This document shows positions 1 to 11,000 of a DNA stretch of 64,000 nucleotides, piece by piece. The notes under the pieces are model-generated. The model did no database searches. It was not told the DNA's origin and was given only the letters and a program-made list of their open reading frames with translations. The DNA comes from Verrucomicrobiaceae bacterium (lineage in GTDB: Bacteria > Verrucomicrobiota > Verrucomicrobiia > Verrucomicrobiales > Verrucomicrobiaceae): assembly GCA_016795365.1 (NCBI GenBank), contig JAEUHN010000047.1, positions 216,348-280,347 of the forward strand, in the 5' to 3' direction. Position 1 is the stretch's first letter. Every line of letters starts with the position of its first letter. The position numbers were made by a program, and so were the translations under genes.

Positions 1-607
1 CAAGCACGGTGGCCTTCGCCTTGATGACTTGGCCATCATTGATCGTCACCGTGACATCGTTGCCATGGGCGATCACTTTCAGTGCGAGCCATTCTTGCGG
101 TGGAGTCGTGAGCTTGGCTATGGCCAGCGATTCGGTGCGGTAGAAGGCTGGGTCGGCGAGCTGCTCGGGAGTCGGCTTCGGCATGGGCTGCCCGGTCTTT
201 TTGGCAGAGGCTTTCGCCTTGGCTTGTTCCATCTTGGACGCAAGCGAGCCTCGATCTTGCGCGATCGTGAGCCGGTCGCCACTCACCGCCACACGCAGCA
301 GATGTGCCTGTCCACCGAAAGCCGAGTCGCCATCGATCAGCATTAGCGCATACGATCCCGGCTCGCGCCTGAGCTTGAACGAAACCGACACATTCGTGGC
401 CGGCAGCGGCGTGCTGATGCTGGGGCCATGATCATCGGTGGGATTGCAGTCGCCTTGCAACGCGCCGTCCACCACCGACCACGAACCTGGGCGTCCGCCC
501 GGTGTCCATGACTTCGGCAGTGCCGGACCAGAGAAGTCTTCATGGACCAGATCGGATGCCGTGATGGACGATGTCAGGCTGAAGATGAGGAAGAAGATGG
601 TGCGCAT
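1..607 (-). CDS. Secreted concanavalin/LamG-like protein, partial (3' end off window)
   Basis: The gene enters on the minus strand and its 3' end lies beyond the left edge; about 202 N-terminal residues are visible. The start is the ATG at 607-605, because an in-frame TAG lies four codons upstream. The product opens with a signal peptide (MRTIFFLIFSLTSSITA), followed by a region reading EDFSGPALPKSW and GSWSVVDGALQGD. That pattern is typical of the DUF1080 / concanavalin-like fold, where a wrapped substance is described as effect on a surface sandwich. A Lys/Ala/Pro-rich stretch (about residues 112-136) interrupts the fold before TVTINDGQVIKAKATVL. Function is not known; a role in binding or cleaving carbohydrate outside the cytoplasm is an inference from the fold. 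It is divergent from the DUF1800 gene at 817. Confidence 0.72.
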   Translation of the reverse strand, partial: MRTIFFLIFSLTSSITASDLVHEDFSGPALPKSWTPGGRPGSWSVVDGALQGDCNPTDDHGPSISTPLPATNVSVSFKLRREPGSYALMLIDGDSAFGGQAHLLRVAVSGDRLTIAQDRGSLASKMEQAKAKASAKKTGQPMPKPTPEQLADPAFYRTESLAIAKLTTPPQEWLALKVIAHGNDVTVTINDGQVIKAKATVL

Positions 608-816
608 GATGGAGCGCTAAAGAACGGAATGGAGGGGAGCTTCGATCAGGCGAATTTGTTCTTGCCGGATCCGATGGGGAAACCAGATGACAGGAGGCGA
701 TCAAGTGACGAGCTTAGCACCCGCTGGCGAGTCATTGTTCCCACACCGCAAGTCTGGGTGCCTCGTCACGAATGAGCGGACAGGCTACGGTTTTTCAGCT
801 CAGTCTCTTCATTGCC

Positions 817-3408
817 ATGAAAGCCTTCGTCGCACTCAGTCTTGTTATTGCGGTCACCGCGCAGGCGATCGATGCCAATTCGAATCAGCAAAGCGACATC
901 TGGGAGATTCGCTACGCGGCGCAGAATCTGCCAGCGCTGACGGACTCCGATCATGATGGGTTTTCCAATGCCCTGGAGAGCGTGGCGGGCACGAATCCTC
1001 TTGATGCTGCTTCGTTCCCATCGGTCGGAATGTCGGGTGGCCTCGCAGGCCAGGTGAATCTGCAATGGTCGAGCGAACGGGGGAAGAGCTATGCCATCTA
1101 TGGCAGTCCGGATTTGAATCCAGCGAACTTCACCCTGATCGGCACACTCATGGGCGATGGCTCCGCCATCTCTGAAGCACTGGCGACGAACGGACAAAGC
1201 CGATGGTTCTTCCGATTGCAGGCGACTGACGTGGACAGTGATGGCGATGGCCTCAGCGATTGGGAAGAGGCGACGATTGGATTCAATCCACAGCTCGATC
1301 ACAGTGACCGCGATGACACGGAAGACCTCACGCGGGTGCAAACCACGCTGAACGCCACAAGCACCATCACCGTGGGGCTGGTGGATGGCGATATGCGCGA
1401 GGACTGGCCGGACAAGGGCGTGATTGCCATTCGTCGCAGCGGCGGGCTGAAGCCTCTGACGATCAATGTAACCTTTGGCGGCAGTGCGACGCGCAATGGC
1501 GACTACACAGCGAGCATCGCTGGCACGCAGGTGACGGTGCCCTTTGGTGCGCGTGAGACGTGGATTGAACTCACACCCATCAACGATGCGAGTGTGGAAG
1601 GCGTTGAGAACATCACTGTTAGCGTCGCGGCTGGGAGTGGTTACACGCTTGGTGGTATAACGAGCGCAACAGCAACGCTTGGCGATGCCTCGTCACTTCC
1701 ATCGGCAAAAGAGGCGGCGCGCTTTTTGATTCAGGCGGCCTTTGGTCCTGATCAAGATGGCAGCGATGGTGACGGCATTCCGGAGAATGTGGAGGAGGTG
1801 ATGGCGACGGGAATCGAGCCATGGATTGAAGATCAGTTCACCCGGCCCATTGGCTACATCCAGCCCTACACGACTTGGGCGCTGCAATACGGCAACGGCA
1901 TCCAGCTCTACGGCAACTACAAGGAGCACTCGTGGTGGCGTCGCGCGATGGGCTCGCCCAAGCTGCGGCCCGACTCCGCCACGGACCAGCTGCCCGATCC
2001 ATTGCGTCAGCGAGTGGCCTTTGCGCTGAGCGAAATCCTCGTCACCAGTGACCGGCCCGAGACGCTCGCCGTGGATTACGAGGGCATGGCGAACTACTAC
2101 GACATCTTCGAGGAACACGCGTTTGGCAACTACCTCGACATCCTCAAGAAGGTCGCGATGCATCCGGTGATGGGCGTTTACCTGAGCCATCTGGGCAATC
2201 AAAAAGCGAACCCCGCGCTGAAGATTCACCCCGATGAAAACTTCGCGCGTGAGATCATGCAGCTCTTCACGATCGGGCTCTGGGAACTGGAGACCAATGG
2301 AGTGCGCAAGCTCTACCAGTCTCCCCATCCCCATGCGGGCCAGCCCATTCCGACATATAGCAATGCCGATATTACGGAACTGGCGCGCGTCTTCACCGGC
2401 CTGACCTGGTATGACAGCATCGGCTTCAATCCCAGCAACCTCACCAACGGTGACCGGCTGCACCCGATGAAGATCTGGGATGCCTACCATGACTGCGATG
2501 CGAAGACGCTGCTTGGCGGCCTCGCACTCCCGGCTCGCACGCCCAGTGCTGGCAATACAGGCACCGCAGGCGCGCTCGACATTGATGCGGCGGTGACGAA
2601 CCTCTTCAATCACCCGAATGTCGGCCCGTTCATCGCGCTGAGATTGATCCAGCGCTTCGTGACCTCGAATCCTAGTCACGCCTACATCGGACGTGTGGCG
2701 GCGAAGTTTAACAACAACGGCAGCAACGTGCGCGGCGACATGAAGGCCGTGATCAAGCAGATCCTCATGGACCCTGAAGCCCGTGATCCAGCGATGATGG
2801 ACTCGTCCACCTTTGGCAAGCTGCGCGAGCCATTCCTGCGCGTAGTGAATCTCGCGCGTGCCTACAATGCGGCCTCTACCTCCGGGCACTATCCACTGGA
2901 TCAGTTCAATCTGGATCACCTGCAGGACCCGCAGAACTCACCGAGCGTATTCAACTTCTTCCTGCCTGCGCACAGCCCGCCTGGACCCGTGACTCAGATG
3001 GGCCTTGTGGCACCCGAGTTCCAGATCCTCAACGCCAGCTCTGCCATCACCGGTGCGAACTACTTCCTGCAAGCCATTGGCGACAACAGCCTGCACCGCT
3101 GGGGCAGTGGCACCGCCGCCTACAACGTGCGGCTCAACCTTGATCCCGAACTCAGCCTCATCGTGCCCGCCGCTACCATCAACGAAGATGAGCCGAGCGT
3201 CTCTGGCTTGATGGATCTCGATGCCTTGATTCGTCGCTACGATCTCACGCTCATGAGTGGCACGATGTCGCCACAGCTTTTCCAATGCATCCGCGAGTCC
3301 GTGGATCGCATCAAGCCGCCGGACTACAACTGGCAATGGCACCGAGAACGCCTACGCCAGCTCATCACGTCCATCGTCACTTCCGCTGAGTTCAATGTGA
3401 TGCGCTAA
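817..3408 (+). CDS. DUF1800 surface protein with TSP3-like and Calx-beta-like modules
   Basis: The product is 863 residues. I chose the ATG at 817 because it begins a good signal peptide (MKAFVALSLVIAVTAQA); the frame is open back to 772, but that would add 15 unsuited residues. After the signal come two Asp-rich calcium-loop segments (DSDHDGFSNALE near 35-60, DVDSDGDGLSDWEE near 140-165) like bacterial thrombospondin type 3 repeats. A Calx-beta-like domain follows at about 185-285. The C-terminal two-thirds is DUF1800, starting near AARFLIQAAFGPD and containing RQRVAFALSEILV, GMANYYD and NFAREIMQLFTIGLWE. DUF1800 genes commonly lie directly before a DUF1501 gene, as here (18 bp to the next start). 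Biochemical function of DUF1800 is unknown. Export and calcium binding are inferred from the signal and the Asp loops. Confidence 0.9.
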   Translation: MKAFVALSLVIAVTAQAIDANSNQQSDIWEIRYAAQNLPALTDSDHDGFSNALESVAGTNPLDAASFPSVGMSGGLAGQVNLQWSSERGKSYAIYGSPDLNPANFTLIGTLMGDGSAISEALATNGQSRWFFRLQATDVDSDGDGLSDWEEATIGFNPQLDHSDRDDTEDLTRVQTTLNATSTITVGLVDGDMREDWPDKGVIAIRRSGGLKPLTINVTFGGSATRNGDYTASIAGTQVTVPFGARETWIELTPINDASVEGVENITVSVAAGSGYTLGGITSATATLGDASSLPSAKEAARFLIQAAFGPDQDGSDGDGIPENVEEVMATGIEPWIEDQFTRPIGYIQPYTTWALQYGNGIQLYGNYKEHSWWRRAMGSPKLRPDSATDQLPDPLRQRVAFALSEILVTSDRPETLAVDYEGMANYYDIFEEHAFGNYLDILKKVAMHPVMGVYLSHLGNQKANPALKIHPDENFAREIMQLFTIGLWELETNGVRKLYQSPHPHAGQPIPTYSNADITELARVFTGLTWYDSIGFNPSNLTNGDRLHPMKIWDAYHDCDAKTLLGGLALPARTPSAGNTGTAGALDIDAAVTNLFNHPNVGPFIALRLIQRFVTSNPSHAYIGRVAAKFNNNGSNVRGDMKAVIKQILMDPEARDPAMMDSSTFGKLREPFLRVVNLARAYNAASTSGHYPLDQFNLDHLQDPQNSPSVFNFFLPAHSPPGPVTQMGLVAPEFQILNASSAITGANYFLQAIGDNSLHRWGSGTAAYNVRLNLDPELSLIVPAATINEDEPSVSGLMDLDALIRRYDLTLMSGTMSPQLFQCIRESVDRIKPPDYNWQWHRERLRQLITSIVTSAEFNVMR

Positions 3409-3426
3409 CCCTTTTCTTCCATCGCC

Positions 3427-4857
3427 ATGATCACCTTCAATCAAAGCCGCCGTCAGTTCCTTGGGCAGAGCAGTTGCGCGGCGATCAGCTCCATTCCGGT
3501 GCTGAACACCTTGCTCAACCTCTCGGTCACAGAGAAACTCTCCGCCGTCACTGCGCCAGCGAATGGCGAGTATCGCGCGCTGGTGTGCCTTTTCCTTTCG
3601 GGCGGCAATGACAGCTTCAACATGCTCGTGCCCCGCGAAGCCTCGGCCTATGCGCAGTATCAGAGCACGCGCTCGAATCTCGCACTGGCTCCTGGTTCGC
3701 TCATCGACATTCATCCCACCGGGCAGCCCACCTTTGCTGTGCATTCCGGGATGCCGGAAGTCGCGAGTTTGTTTGAAGCTGGAGACGCGGCGTTCGTTGC
3801 GAACGTTGGCACGCTGATCGAACCCGTGCAGAATCGCACACAGGTGAACACGCTCGCGAAGCAGCTCCCGCTAGGCCTTTTCTCACACTCTGATCAGATC
3901 GAGCAATGGCAGACGAGCCTGCCGCATCAGCGCTCCGGCATCGGCTGGGCGGGTCGCACAGCTGACCTGCTGCAAGAACTGAATGCCAATCAAAAGGTGC
4001 CGATGAACATCTCGCTGGATGGCAGCAACGTCTGGCAGACGGGCAACGATGTGGCCGAGTATGCCATCACCATCGGCGGCGCGGTCGCGTTGCAGAACTA
4101 CAAGTTCGGCTGGCAGCAATACGACACCGGCAGCCAGGCTTTCAGCCAGGGTGTGGACAGCCAGCTCGCGTTGCAATACTCCAACGTGCTGATGCAGACC
4201 TTCAACACGCGGAAGAAGGCCGCCCTCGATGCCTACAATGCCTTCACCACCGCGACCTCAGCCGCACTGCCGGGAGGTGTCACCTTTCCATCAACTTATG
4301 TGGGATCGCGTTTGCAGATGATTGCCAAAGCCATCCAAGGCCACGCGCACGCGGCGCTTGGAGCCGTTCGGCAGACCTTCTTTGTTAACTGGGGAGGCTG
4401 GGACCATCACAGCGGTGTGCTCACGTATCAGAGCCAAATGCTGCCACAGGTCAGTGCTGCCATCGGAGCGTTCTACTCTGCGCTCACCGCGATGGGCATG
4501 GCGAACAACGTCACCCTCTTCACCGCTTCTGACTTTGGCCGCACACTGACCAGCAATGGCCAGGGCAGCGACCACGCCTGGGGCGGCAATCAGCTTGTGG
4601 TGGGCGGCAGTGTGCTCGGCAAGAAAATCTACGGCCAGTATCCCAGCCTCGCGCTCAATCCCGAAAGCGGAGCGGAAGTAAACCCGCTCGATACCGGCAG
4701 CGGACGGCTCATTCCCACGACCAGCTGCGACCAGTTCTTCGCCGAACTCGCTCTCTGGCTTGGCGTGTCACCCTCCGATCTGCCGCTCGTGTTCCCGAAC
4801 ATCGGCAACTTCTACTCTCCCGGCAGCAGCTCGCCGCCGGTGGGATTCATGGCATAG
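3427..4857 (+). CDS. DUF1501 protein, Tat-exported
   Basis: The product is 476 residues. The N-terminus SRRQFLGQSSCAAISSIP is a twin-arginine type signal, so the protein is probably folded before export. The body matches DUF1501: LVCLFLSGGNDSFNMLVPR near residue 55, FFVNWGGWDHHSGVL near 317, TASDFGRTLTSNGQGSDHAWGG near 360 and the closing DPFFAELALWLG-like segment. DUF1501 is related in fold to the alkaline phosphatase/sulfatase superfamily; I see no complete metal site I could defend. It follows the DUF1800 gene by 18 bp and is surely co-transcribed with it. The pair recurs at 5062-12966 with clear similarity, indicating an old duplication of a two-gene unit. Function of the pair is unknown. 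Confidence 0.92.
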   Translation: MITFNQSRRQFLGQSSCAAISSIPVLNTLLNLSVTEKLSAVTAPANGEYRALVCLFLSGGNDSFNMLVPREASAYAQYQSTRSNLALAPGSLIDIHPTGQPTFAVHSGMPEVASLFEAGDAAFVANVGTLIEPVQNRTQVNTLAKQLPLGLFSHSDQIEQWQTSLPHQRSGIGWAGRTADLLQELNANQKVPMNISLDGSNVWQTGNDVAEYAITIGGAVALQNYKFGWQQYDTGSQAFSQGVDSQLALQYSNVLMQTFNTRKKAALDAYNAFTTATSAALPGGVTFPSTYVGSRLQMIAKAIQGHAHAALGAVRQTFFVNWGGWDHHSGVLTYQSQMLPQVSAAIGAFYSALTAMGMANNVTLFTASDFGRTLTSNGQGSDHAWGGNQLVVGGSVLGKKIYGQYPSLALNPESGAEVNPLDTGSGRLIPTTSCDQFFAELALWLGVSPSDLPLVFPNIGNFYSPGSSSPPVGFMA

Positions 4858-5061
4858 CTTGGCTTCACGAAGCACCATCAAACAACAGCGAGATGAATGA
4901 TATGTCGGAATGTCACGCAGGGGTGAGGTGGGCTGACGCAGTCGATCGCCACGCAAACGGGCAGTTAAAACGAAGCTCACAAAATTAAGCTTCCCGAAAT
5001 GACAAGGAGACCTAGGGGCTTTCATCTTGCCTGAGTTTCATAATCACCATAACATTCGAAT

Positions 5062-8000
5062 ATGAATTTCAGAATAGTTACTGTGGCCGTGATGTTGTCC
5101 ACGGCTGTTTGCGGCCAAAGTGGCATGCTGCGCGAGGTCTGGACGCAGTTGGATGGCAGTTCGGTGGGCGATTTGATCACTTACCCCAACTACCCTGAAG
5201 CACCACTATTGCGAACCCTGGAAGCAGAGTTTCGCAGTCCTGCGAACTTGACCGATCGCTATGGCGTTCGAATGCGTGCTTACCTGACGCCGCCTTCGTC
5301 GGGGAGCTACACCTTTTGGATCAGCGGTGACGACAACTGCGAGCTGTATCTGAGCACGGATGACACGTCGGCCAACAAGATGCGCATCGCGCGGGTGTCT
5401 TCGTGGACCAATGTGGATGCCTGGACGACTTACGCCGAACAGAAGTCCGCACCCATCGCGCTCGTGGGCGGTCGTCGCTATTATGTGGAGGCGCTGATGA
5501 AGGAGGGTGGCGGTGGGGACTCGGTGTCGGTCGCGTGGGCGACATCGCCGGATGCGACGCCAGTGGTGATTCCGGGTGCGGTGCTGACGCCGGTGGCCGC
5601 AGCGGGTCCGGTGCTCACAGGGGTTGTCGTTCAAGCCGGTGCCGACATCACGCAGTATGCGCCGAACCTCACGGTGCAGCTCAGCGCGCAGGCCTTGCAT
5701 CTGGCCAATCCGAGCCGCACGCCGACCTTCGTGTGGACGCAGGTGAGTGGTGATCCGGTGGTGATCAAGACGCCGACGTTGGGCAATACGACGGTCGAGC
5801 TGCCAGCCGTGGGCACGTATGTGTTTCGCGTGACCGCGAATGTAAACGGCGGTGCGGGCACGGATGACATCACGGTGAAGGTGCTGCCGAAGCTCGCGCC
5901 CGATGCGGGCTCGGCACTCGCGGAGTATTGGTTCGGTGCGGGTGGTTCGGCGGTGAGTTCGCTGCTGAGCTTCGTGGACTATCCTGGCTTCCCACATGGG
6001 CATCGCGTGGTGACGAGCCTCACGGCGGCGAGCACGCAGGCGGATCAATTCGGCAGTCGCACGCGGGGTTTCATCTTGGTGCCGACGACGGGCAATTATC
6101 GCTTCTTCCTCGCGGCGGATGCGACGGCGGAATTCTGGCTGAGCACGGATGACAAGCCCGCAAACATTCAGCGTCGCTGCCAGGTGACCACGGCGGTGAA
6201 TGCGGAGGACTACTTCGCACGCACGGAGCAGGACTCGGGCTTCGTCGCGTTGGAAGCAGGCAAGCGTTATGCCTTTGAGCTGCGGCACAAGGACGACTGG
6301 GGCAGCGATCATTGCTCGCTCGTGTGGCAGCATCCGGGCAGTGAGTTCGTCACCGATGTGACCGCTGAGTATCTCGCGCCGCCCGCCGATGCAGCAGCGA
6401 TCAAAGCCATCGCGAATGCTTTCGATCAGAACTCCGATTTCGTCCTGAACGCGGGCCGCGATCAGGTGCTCTATCTGCCTCAGATCAGCACCGCGCTGAG
6501 CGCGTATGAATCGCGTCGCTACTGGGCTAGCGATACGCCGACGCGCACGTGGTCGAAGGTGAGCGGACCGGGCACGGTGACGTTCTCGGCTGTGGGACTG
6601 GCGCAGACGAATGTCGCCTTCTCAGCGGTGGGTGTTTACGTCTTGCGTTACAGCGTCACGACGCAGCGCAACACGAGCACCGACGATGTCACGATCGAAG
6701 TCAAAGCGGCGCTGAATGCGAACACCGGCAAGCTTACGCGGCAGGTCTGGTGGAACCGCAACTACGCCGACCTCGCCGCCTTCAAGGCCGATGCCGCTTT
6801 TCCAAACCAGCCGGACATCACGGACAGCATCACTGATCTTCGCCAGGTGAATGACTGGGCCGACATGTATGGCACGCGCGTCACGGGCATTCTCAATGTG
6901 CCGCCGGGCGGCAGCGACCCGGTGAACTACACCTTTTACTGCGCGGGCAGCGAGGCGGTGGAGTTCTCGATCAGCACGGATGCGACGCCGGGCAATCTGC
7001 GTGCGGTGTGCTTCGCGACGAAGCAGAGTGGTCGCGAGGTCTATACTTCGGAAGCCTCGCAAGTGTCCGCACCGGTCTCGTTGAAACCCGGTGGTCGCTA
7101 CTTTGTGCAACTCCTGCACAAGGCGCGCTGGGGTAGCGACTACTTCTCGGTCGCGTGGAGTCGTGAGGGCGACAAGCTGCCGCGGCTCATCGGCGCGAGC
7201 TACCTGGAGCCGGTGCAGAGCGCGCCGATGTTCAGCGAAGGGCTCAACACCTATGCCGCCGCTGGTCGCGATCGCACCTACTGGTGGCCGCACAACAAGG
7301 CGCGTCTCACAGGCACCGCGTTGCGTCGTCAGAACAACGCCAACCCGGTGACCTACTCATGGCGCAAGGTGAGCGGACCGACCTCGACCATCTCCACACC
7401 GAGCGAAGCCGCGACTGACGTGAGCTTCTCGGCAGTCGGCACTTATGTCTATGAACTCGCAGTTGCTGAACTCGGAGTGGTGCATCGCGACACCATGCAG
7501 ATCAGCGTGCTGGCTGCGCAACCAGGAGTCACCGGTTATCTGACGCGTTCAGTGTGGTTCGATGTGAGCGGCAACAAGATCACCGATCTGACGGCGATTG
7601 ATCCGACGCTGAGCAATCCACACTTTGAAGACCTGCTGCCCGGAGCCGAGACACCCACGAACTGGGCTGACTACTACGGCCAGCGTTTGAAAGGCACGGT
7701 GAAGGTGCCGATCACGGGTAGCTATGTGTTCGCGATTGGCGGCGATGATCAGGCCGACTTCAAGATCGATATGCTCGACGGCAACGGCCTCACGCGCATC
7801 GCGTATGTGGACCACGGCGAAGGCGTGCGTAGCTATGACGCGCATCCATATCAGAAGACGCCAGCGCTCACGCTCACGGCGGGCACGGCTTATCCGATCG
7901 AGATCATTCACAAGGAGCATGACTGGAACGACCATCTCTCCATCGCGCTCGATGGTCCGGCGACCAATGGCCGCGAGCAGCTCTCGCCTGGCTTCCTCAC

Positions 8001-11000
8001 GCAATGGCGCAATGCACCGGTCTTCAATTCTGAGATCACGGTCGCGCTCGGCATTGATCGCACGGTGCTGTGGCCGACCAATGGCATCACCATTGCCGCC
8101 GTGGTCTATGATTTGAAGCAAGGTCCGAACGCGATGACCTACAAGTGGACCAGCACGGCGAGCACGGTGACGTTTGAAAGCCCGACGAGTCCAGTGACCA
8201 CCGTGAAGTTCCCCGGCCCTGGCGTTTATGAGATCAAGATGACCGCCAGCGATGGCGCGAACTCTGGCAGCGATGTGATGCTGGTGACGGTGCGCAATCC
8301 GATGGTCGCAGGCGCTGGCGGCTTGCTGCGCGAGGTGTGGATGAATGTGCCAGGTTACTACCTCACGGACCTCACCAACTCCGCTGCTTATCAAAAGGCA
8401 CCGACGTTCAGCGATGTGTTGAGCAGGTTCGAGTCACCGACAAACTTCGGCGACAACTATGGCCAGCGACTCACCGGTTGTCTCTCGGTCGCGACGGAAG
8501 GCGACTATGTCTTCCTCATCTCCAGCGATGATCAGAGCGAACTGTGGTTCAATGCGAACGGCGAAACCGCCGAAGGTGCACAGCGCATCGCGAGCGCGCC
8601 ATGGGCCACGGGCCGTTATTATTATGGCAATGCCTCGCAGGTCTCGGCCTCGTTCCATCTCGTTCCAGGAAAGAAGTATTTCATTCGCGCCCTGCACAAA
8701 GAAGGCGGCAACGATGACTATCTCGCGGTGGCGTATCGTCGTGCGGACCAACCCAACAGCGCGGCAGTCGTCATTCCCGGCGTGATACTCAGTGCGCCCA
8801 CGGGCACGGCTGCCAGTGCCTACGATGGACAGATCGCGGTCGAGGCAGGCGAGAACATCACCAGCTACTGGCCGAAGTCGCGCTACTCGCTGCGTGGCAC
8901 AGCGGTGGACTACACGCCAGGACCGCAGCCGCTCGCGTATCGCTGGTCGGTGGTCGCGGGTTCAACGACAGCCGCCAAGGCACTCGCGACTGCCGTGGTC
9001 TTCAGTGCGCCGACGTCGTTGACGACGGATGTCGAGTTCCCAGCTGCTGGCACTTACCAACTCCAGCTCACGGCCACGGATGGTGTGGTGAGCAAGTCGG
9101 ATACACTGACTGTCACGCTGAATGCGCAGCTCGCCGCCGGCACGGGCACGATCCTTTGCGAAGTCTTCAATGGCATCTCTGGCTCCTGGGTCACCGACTT
9201 GGTGAACAACGCGAAGTTCCCGAACTCGCCTGATCGTCGCTACCAGCTCACGAAGGCGGAGATCCCCTCGAACCAAGGCGACAACTATGGCGTGCTTGTG
9301 CGCGGCTACCTCTATGCGCCGAAGACCGGCGTGTATCGGTTCAACATCGCGAGCGATGACTGGGGCGAGGCTTGGCTGAGCACGGATCGCACGCCGGAAA
9401 ACAAGTCGTTGCTGTGCTTCACACCCTCGGGCGTGGACTACTACGAGTGGCGGAAGTTCCCTGACTATCAACTCTCGCGCCCCGTAACGCTGACCGCAGG
9501 CCAGAGCTACTACATCGAGCTGCGCATGAAGGAATCCGGCTGGCGCGATCATCTGGCGCTCGCGTGGCTATGCCCAGGCAAGACCAGCTTCGAGGTGATT
9601 GATGGCCCCTTCCTCGCGCCCTTCAAACTTGCCGATGCTGCTGCGCCAACGATCACGCTCAGCGGTGGCAGCAACGTCACGCTGCAAGTCGGCCAGACCT
9701 TCACCGATCCGGGCTTCACGGCCACGGACGCGATTGATGGCGATCTCAGCGGACGCGTGACGAAGGAAGGCAATGTCGATGTGACCACGCCCGGCACGTA
9801 TCAGATTCGCTACACGGTCACCGATGCCGCTGGCAATCAAAGCACGACCATCACGCGCACGGTCACGGTGGCAGTCGCACCGAATCAATCACCGACGTAT
9901 CCCGCCGACACGAGCGGCAGCTATCCGACCACACCTTGGTCTTCGACCACGAAGCCCGCTGATCTCGAAGCCTCGCGCTTCCTGCGTCAGGCCACGTTTG
10001 GCCCAAGCGATGCATCGCTCGCTCGCGTGAAGGCCATCGGCATCGCGGCATGGATTGACGAACAACTCGCAATGCCTGCGAGCTTGCATCTCGATGCGAT
10101 GGATCGCATTGCTCGTTATCAAGGTGCCCGCACGAACCTCGTGCAGATCGCGCGCACCGCCGACATGGCCGCACTGATGCCCGGCAGCATGATGCCGATG
10201 AGCAGCTCGAATTTGAATACGAACGACCGCCTCTATGCGTGGTGGACGCACGCGATCACCGCGCCGGATCAACTGCGCCAGCGCGTGGCCTTCGCGCTCA
10301 GCGAAATCCTTGTCGTGTCGGACCTCGATCCCACGCTGCAAAACTACCCACGCGGCATGGCGAACTACTACGACCTGCTCGTGAAGCGCGCCTTTGGCAA
10401 CTATCGCGACCTGCTGCAAGACGTTAGCCTCAATCCGATGATGGGCATCTGGCTCACCTCCGTGCGCAGCTCGAAGACGAAGCCGAACGAGAACTATGGC
10501 CGCGAAGTGATGCAGCTCTTCAACATTGGGCTGGAGCATCTGAATCGCGATGGCACCTTCAAGCGCGATGCGAACGGCGACGCGATCCCGACCTACACGC
10601 AGAAGGAAATCGTCGAAGTCTCCCGCGCGCTCACCGGCTGGACCTTCGCAGGCTCGCCGAGCTTCACGTCCAGCGGCAGCAGTCTCGATCAAATCAATCC
10701 GATGATTCCTTTCGAGGATCAGCATGATCGTGGGCAGAAGGTCATCGTCAGCGGTGCCACGGTGCCTGCGGGACAGACGGCGCAAGAAGACGTGAAGCGC
10801 GTGCTCGATGTGCTCTTCAATCATCCGAACGTCGGTCCCTTCATCGCACGTCGTTTGATTCAACGCCTGGTCACCAGCAATCCGAGCCCAGCTTACATCT
10901 ACCGCGTCGCGGGCAAGTTCGACAACAACGGCTCCGGTGTGCGTGGTGATCTTGCCGCCGTGGTGAAGGCGATCTTCCTCGATCCTGAAGCACGCAATGC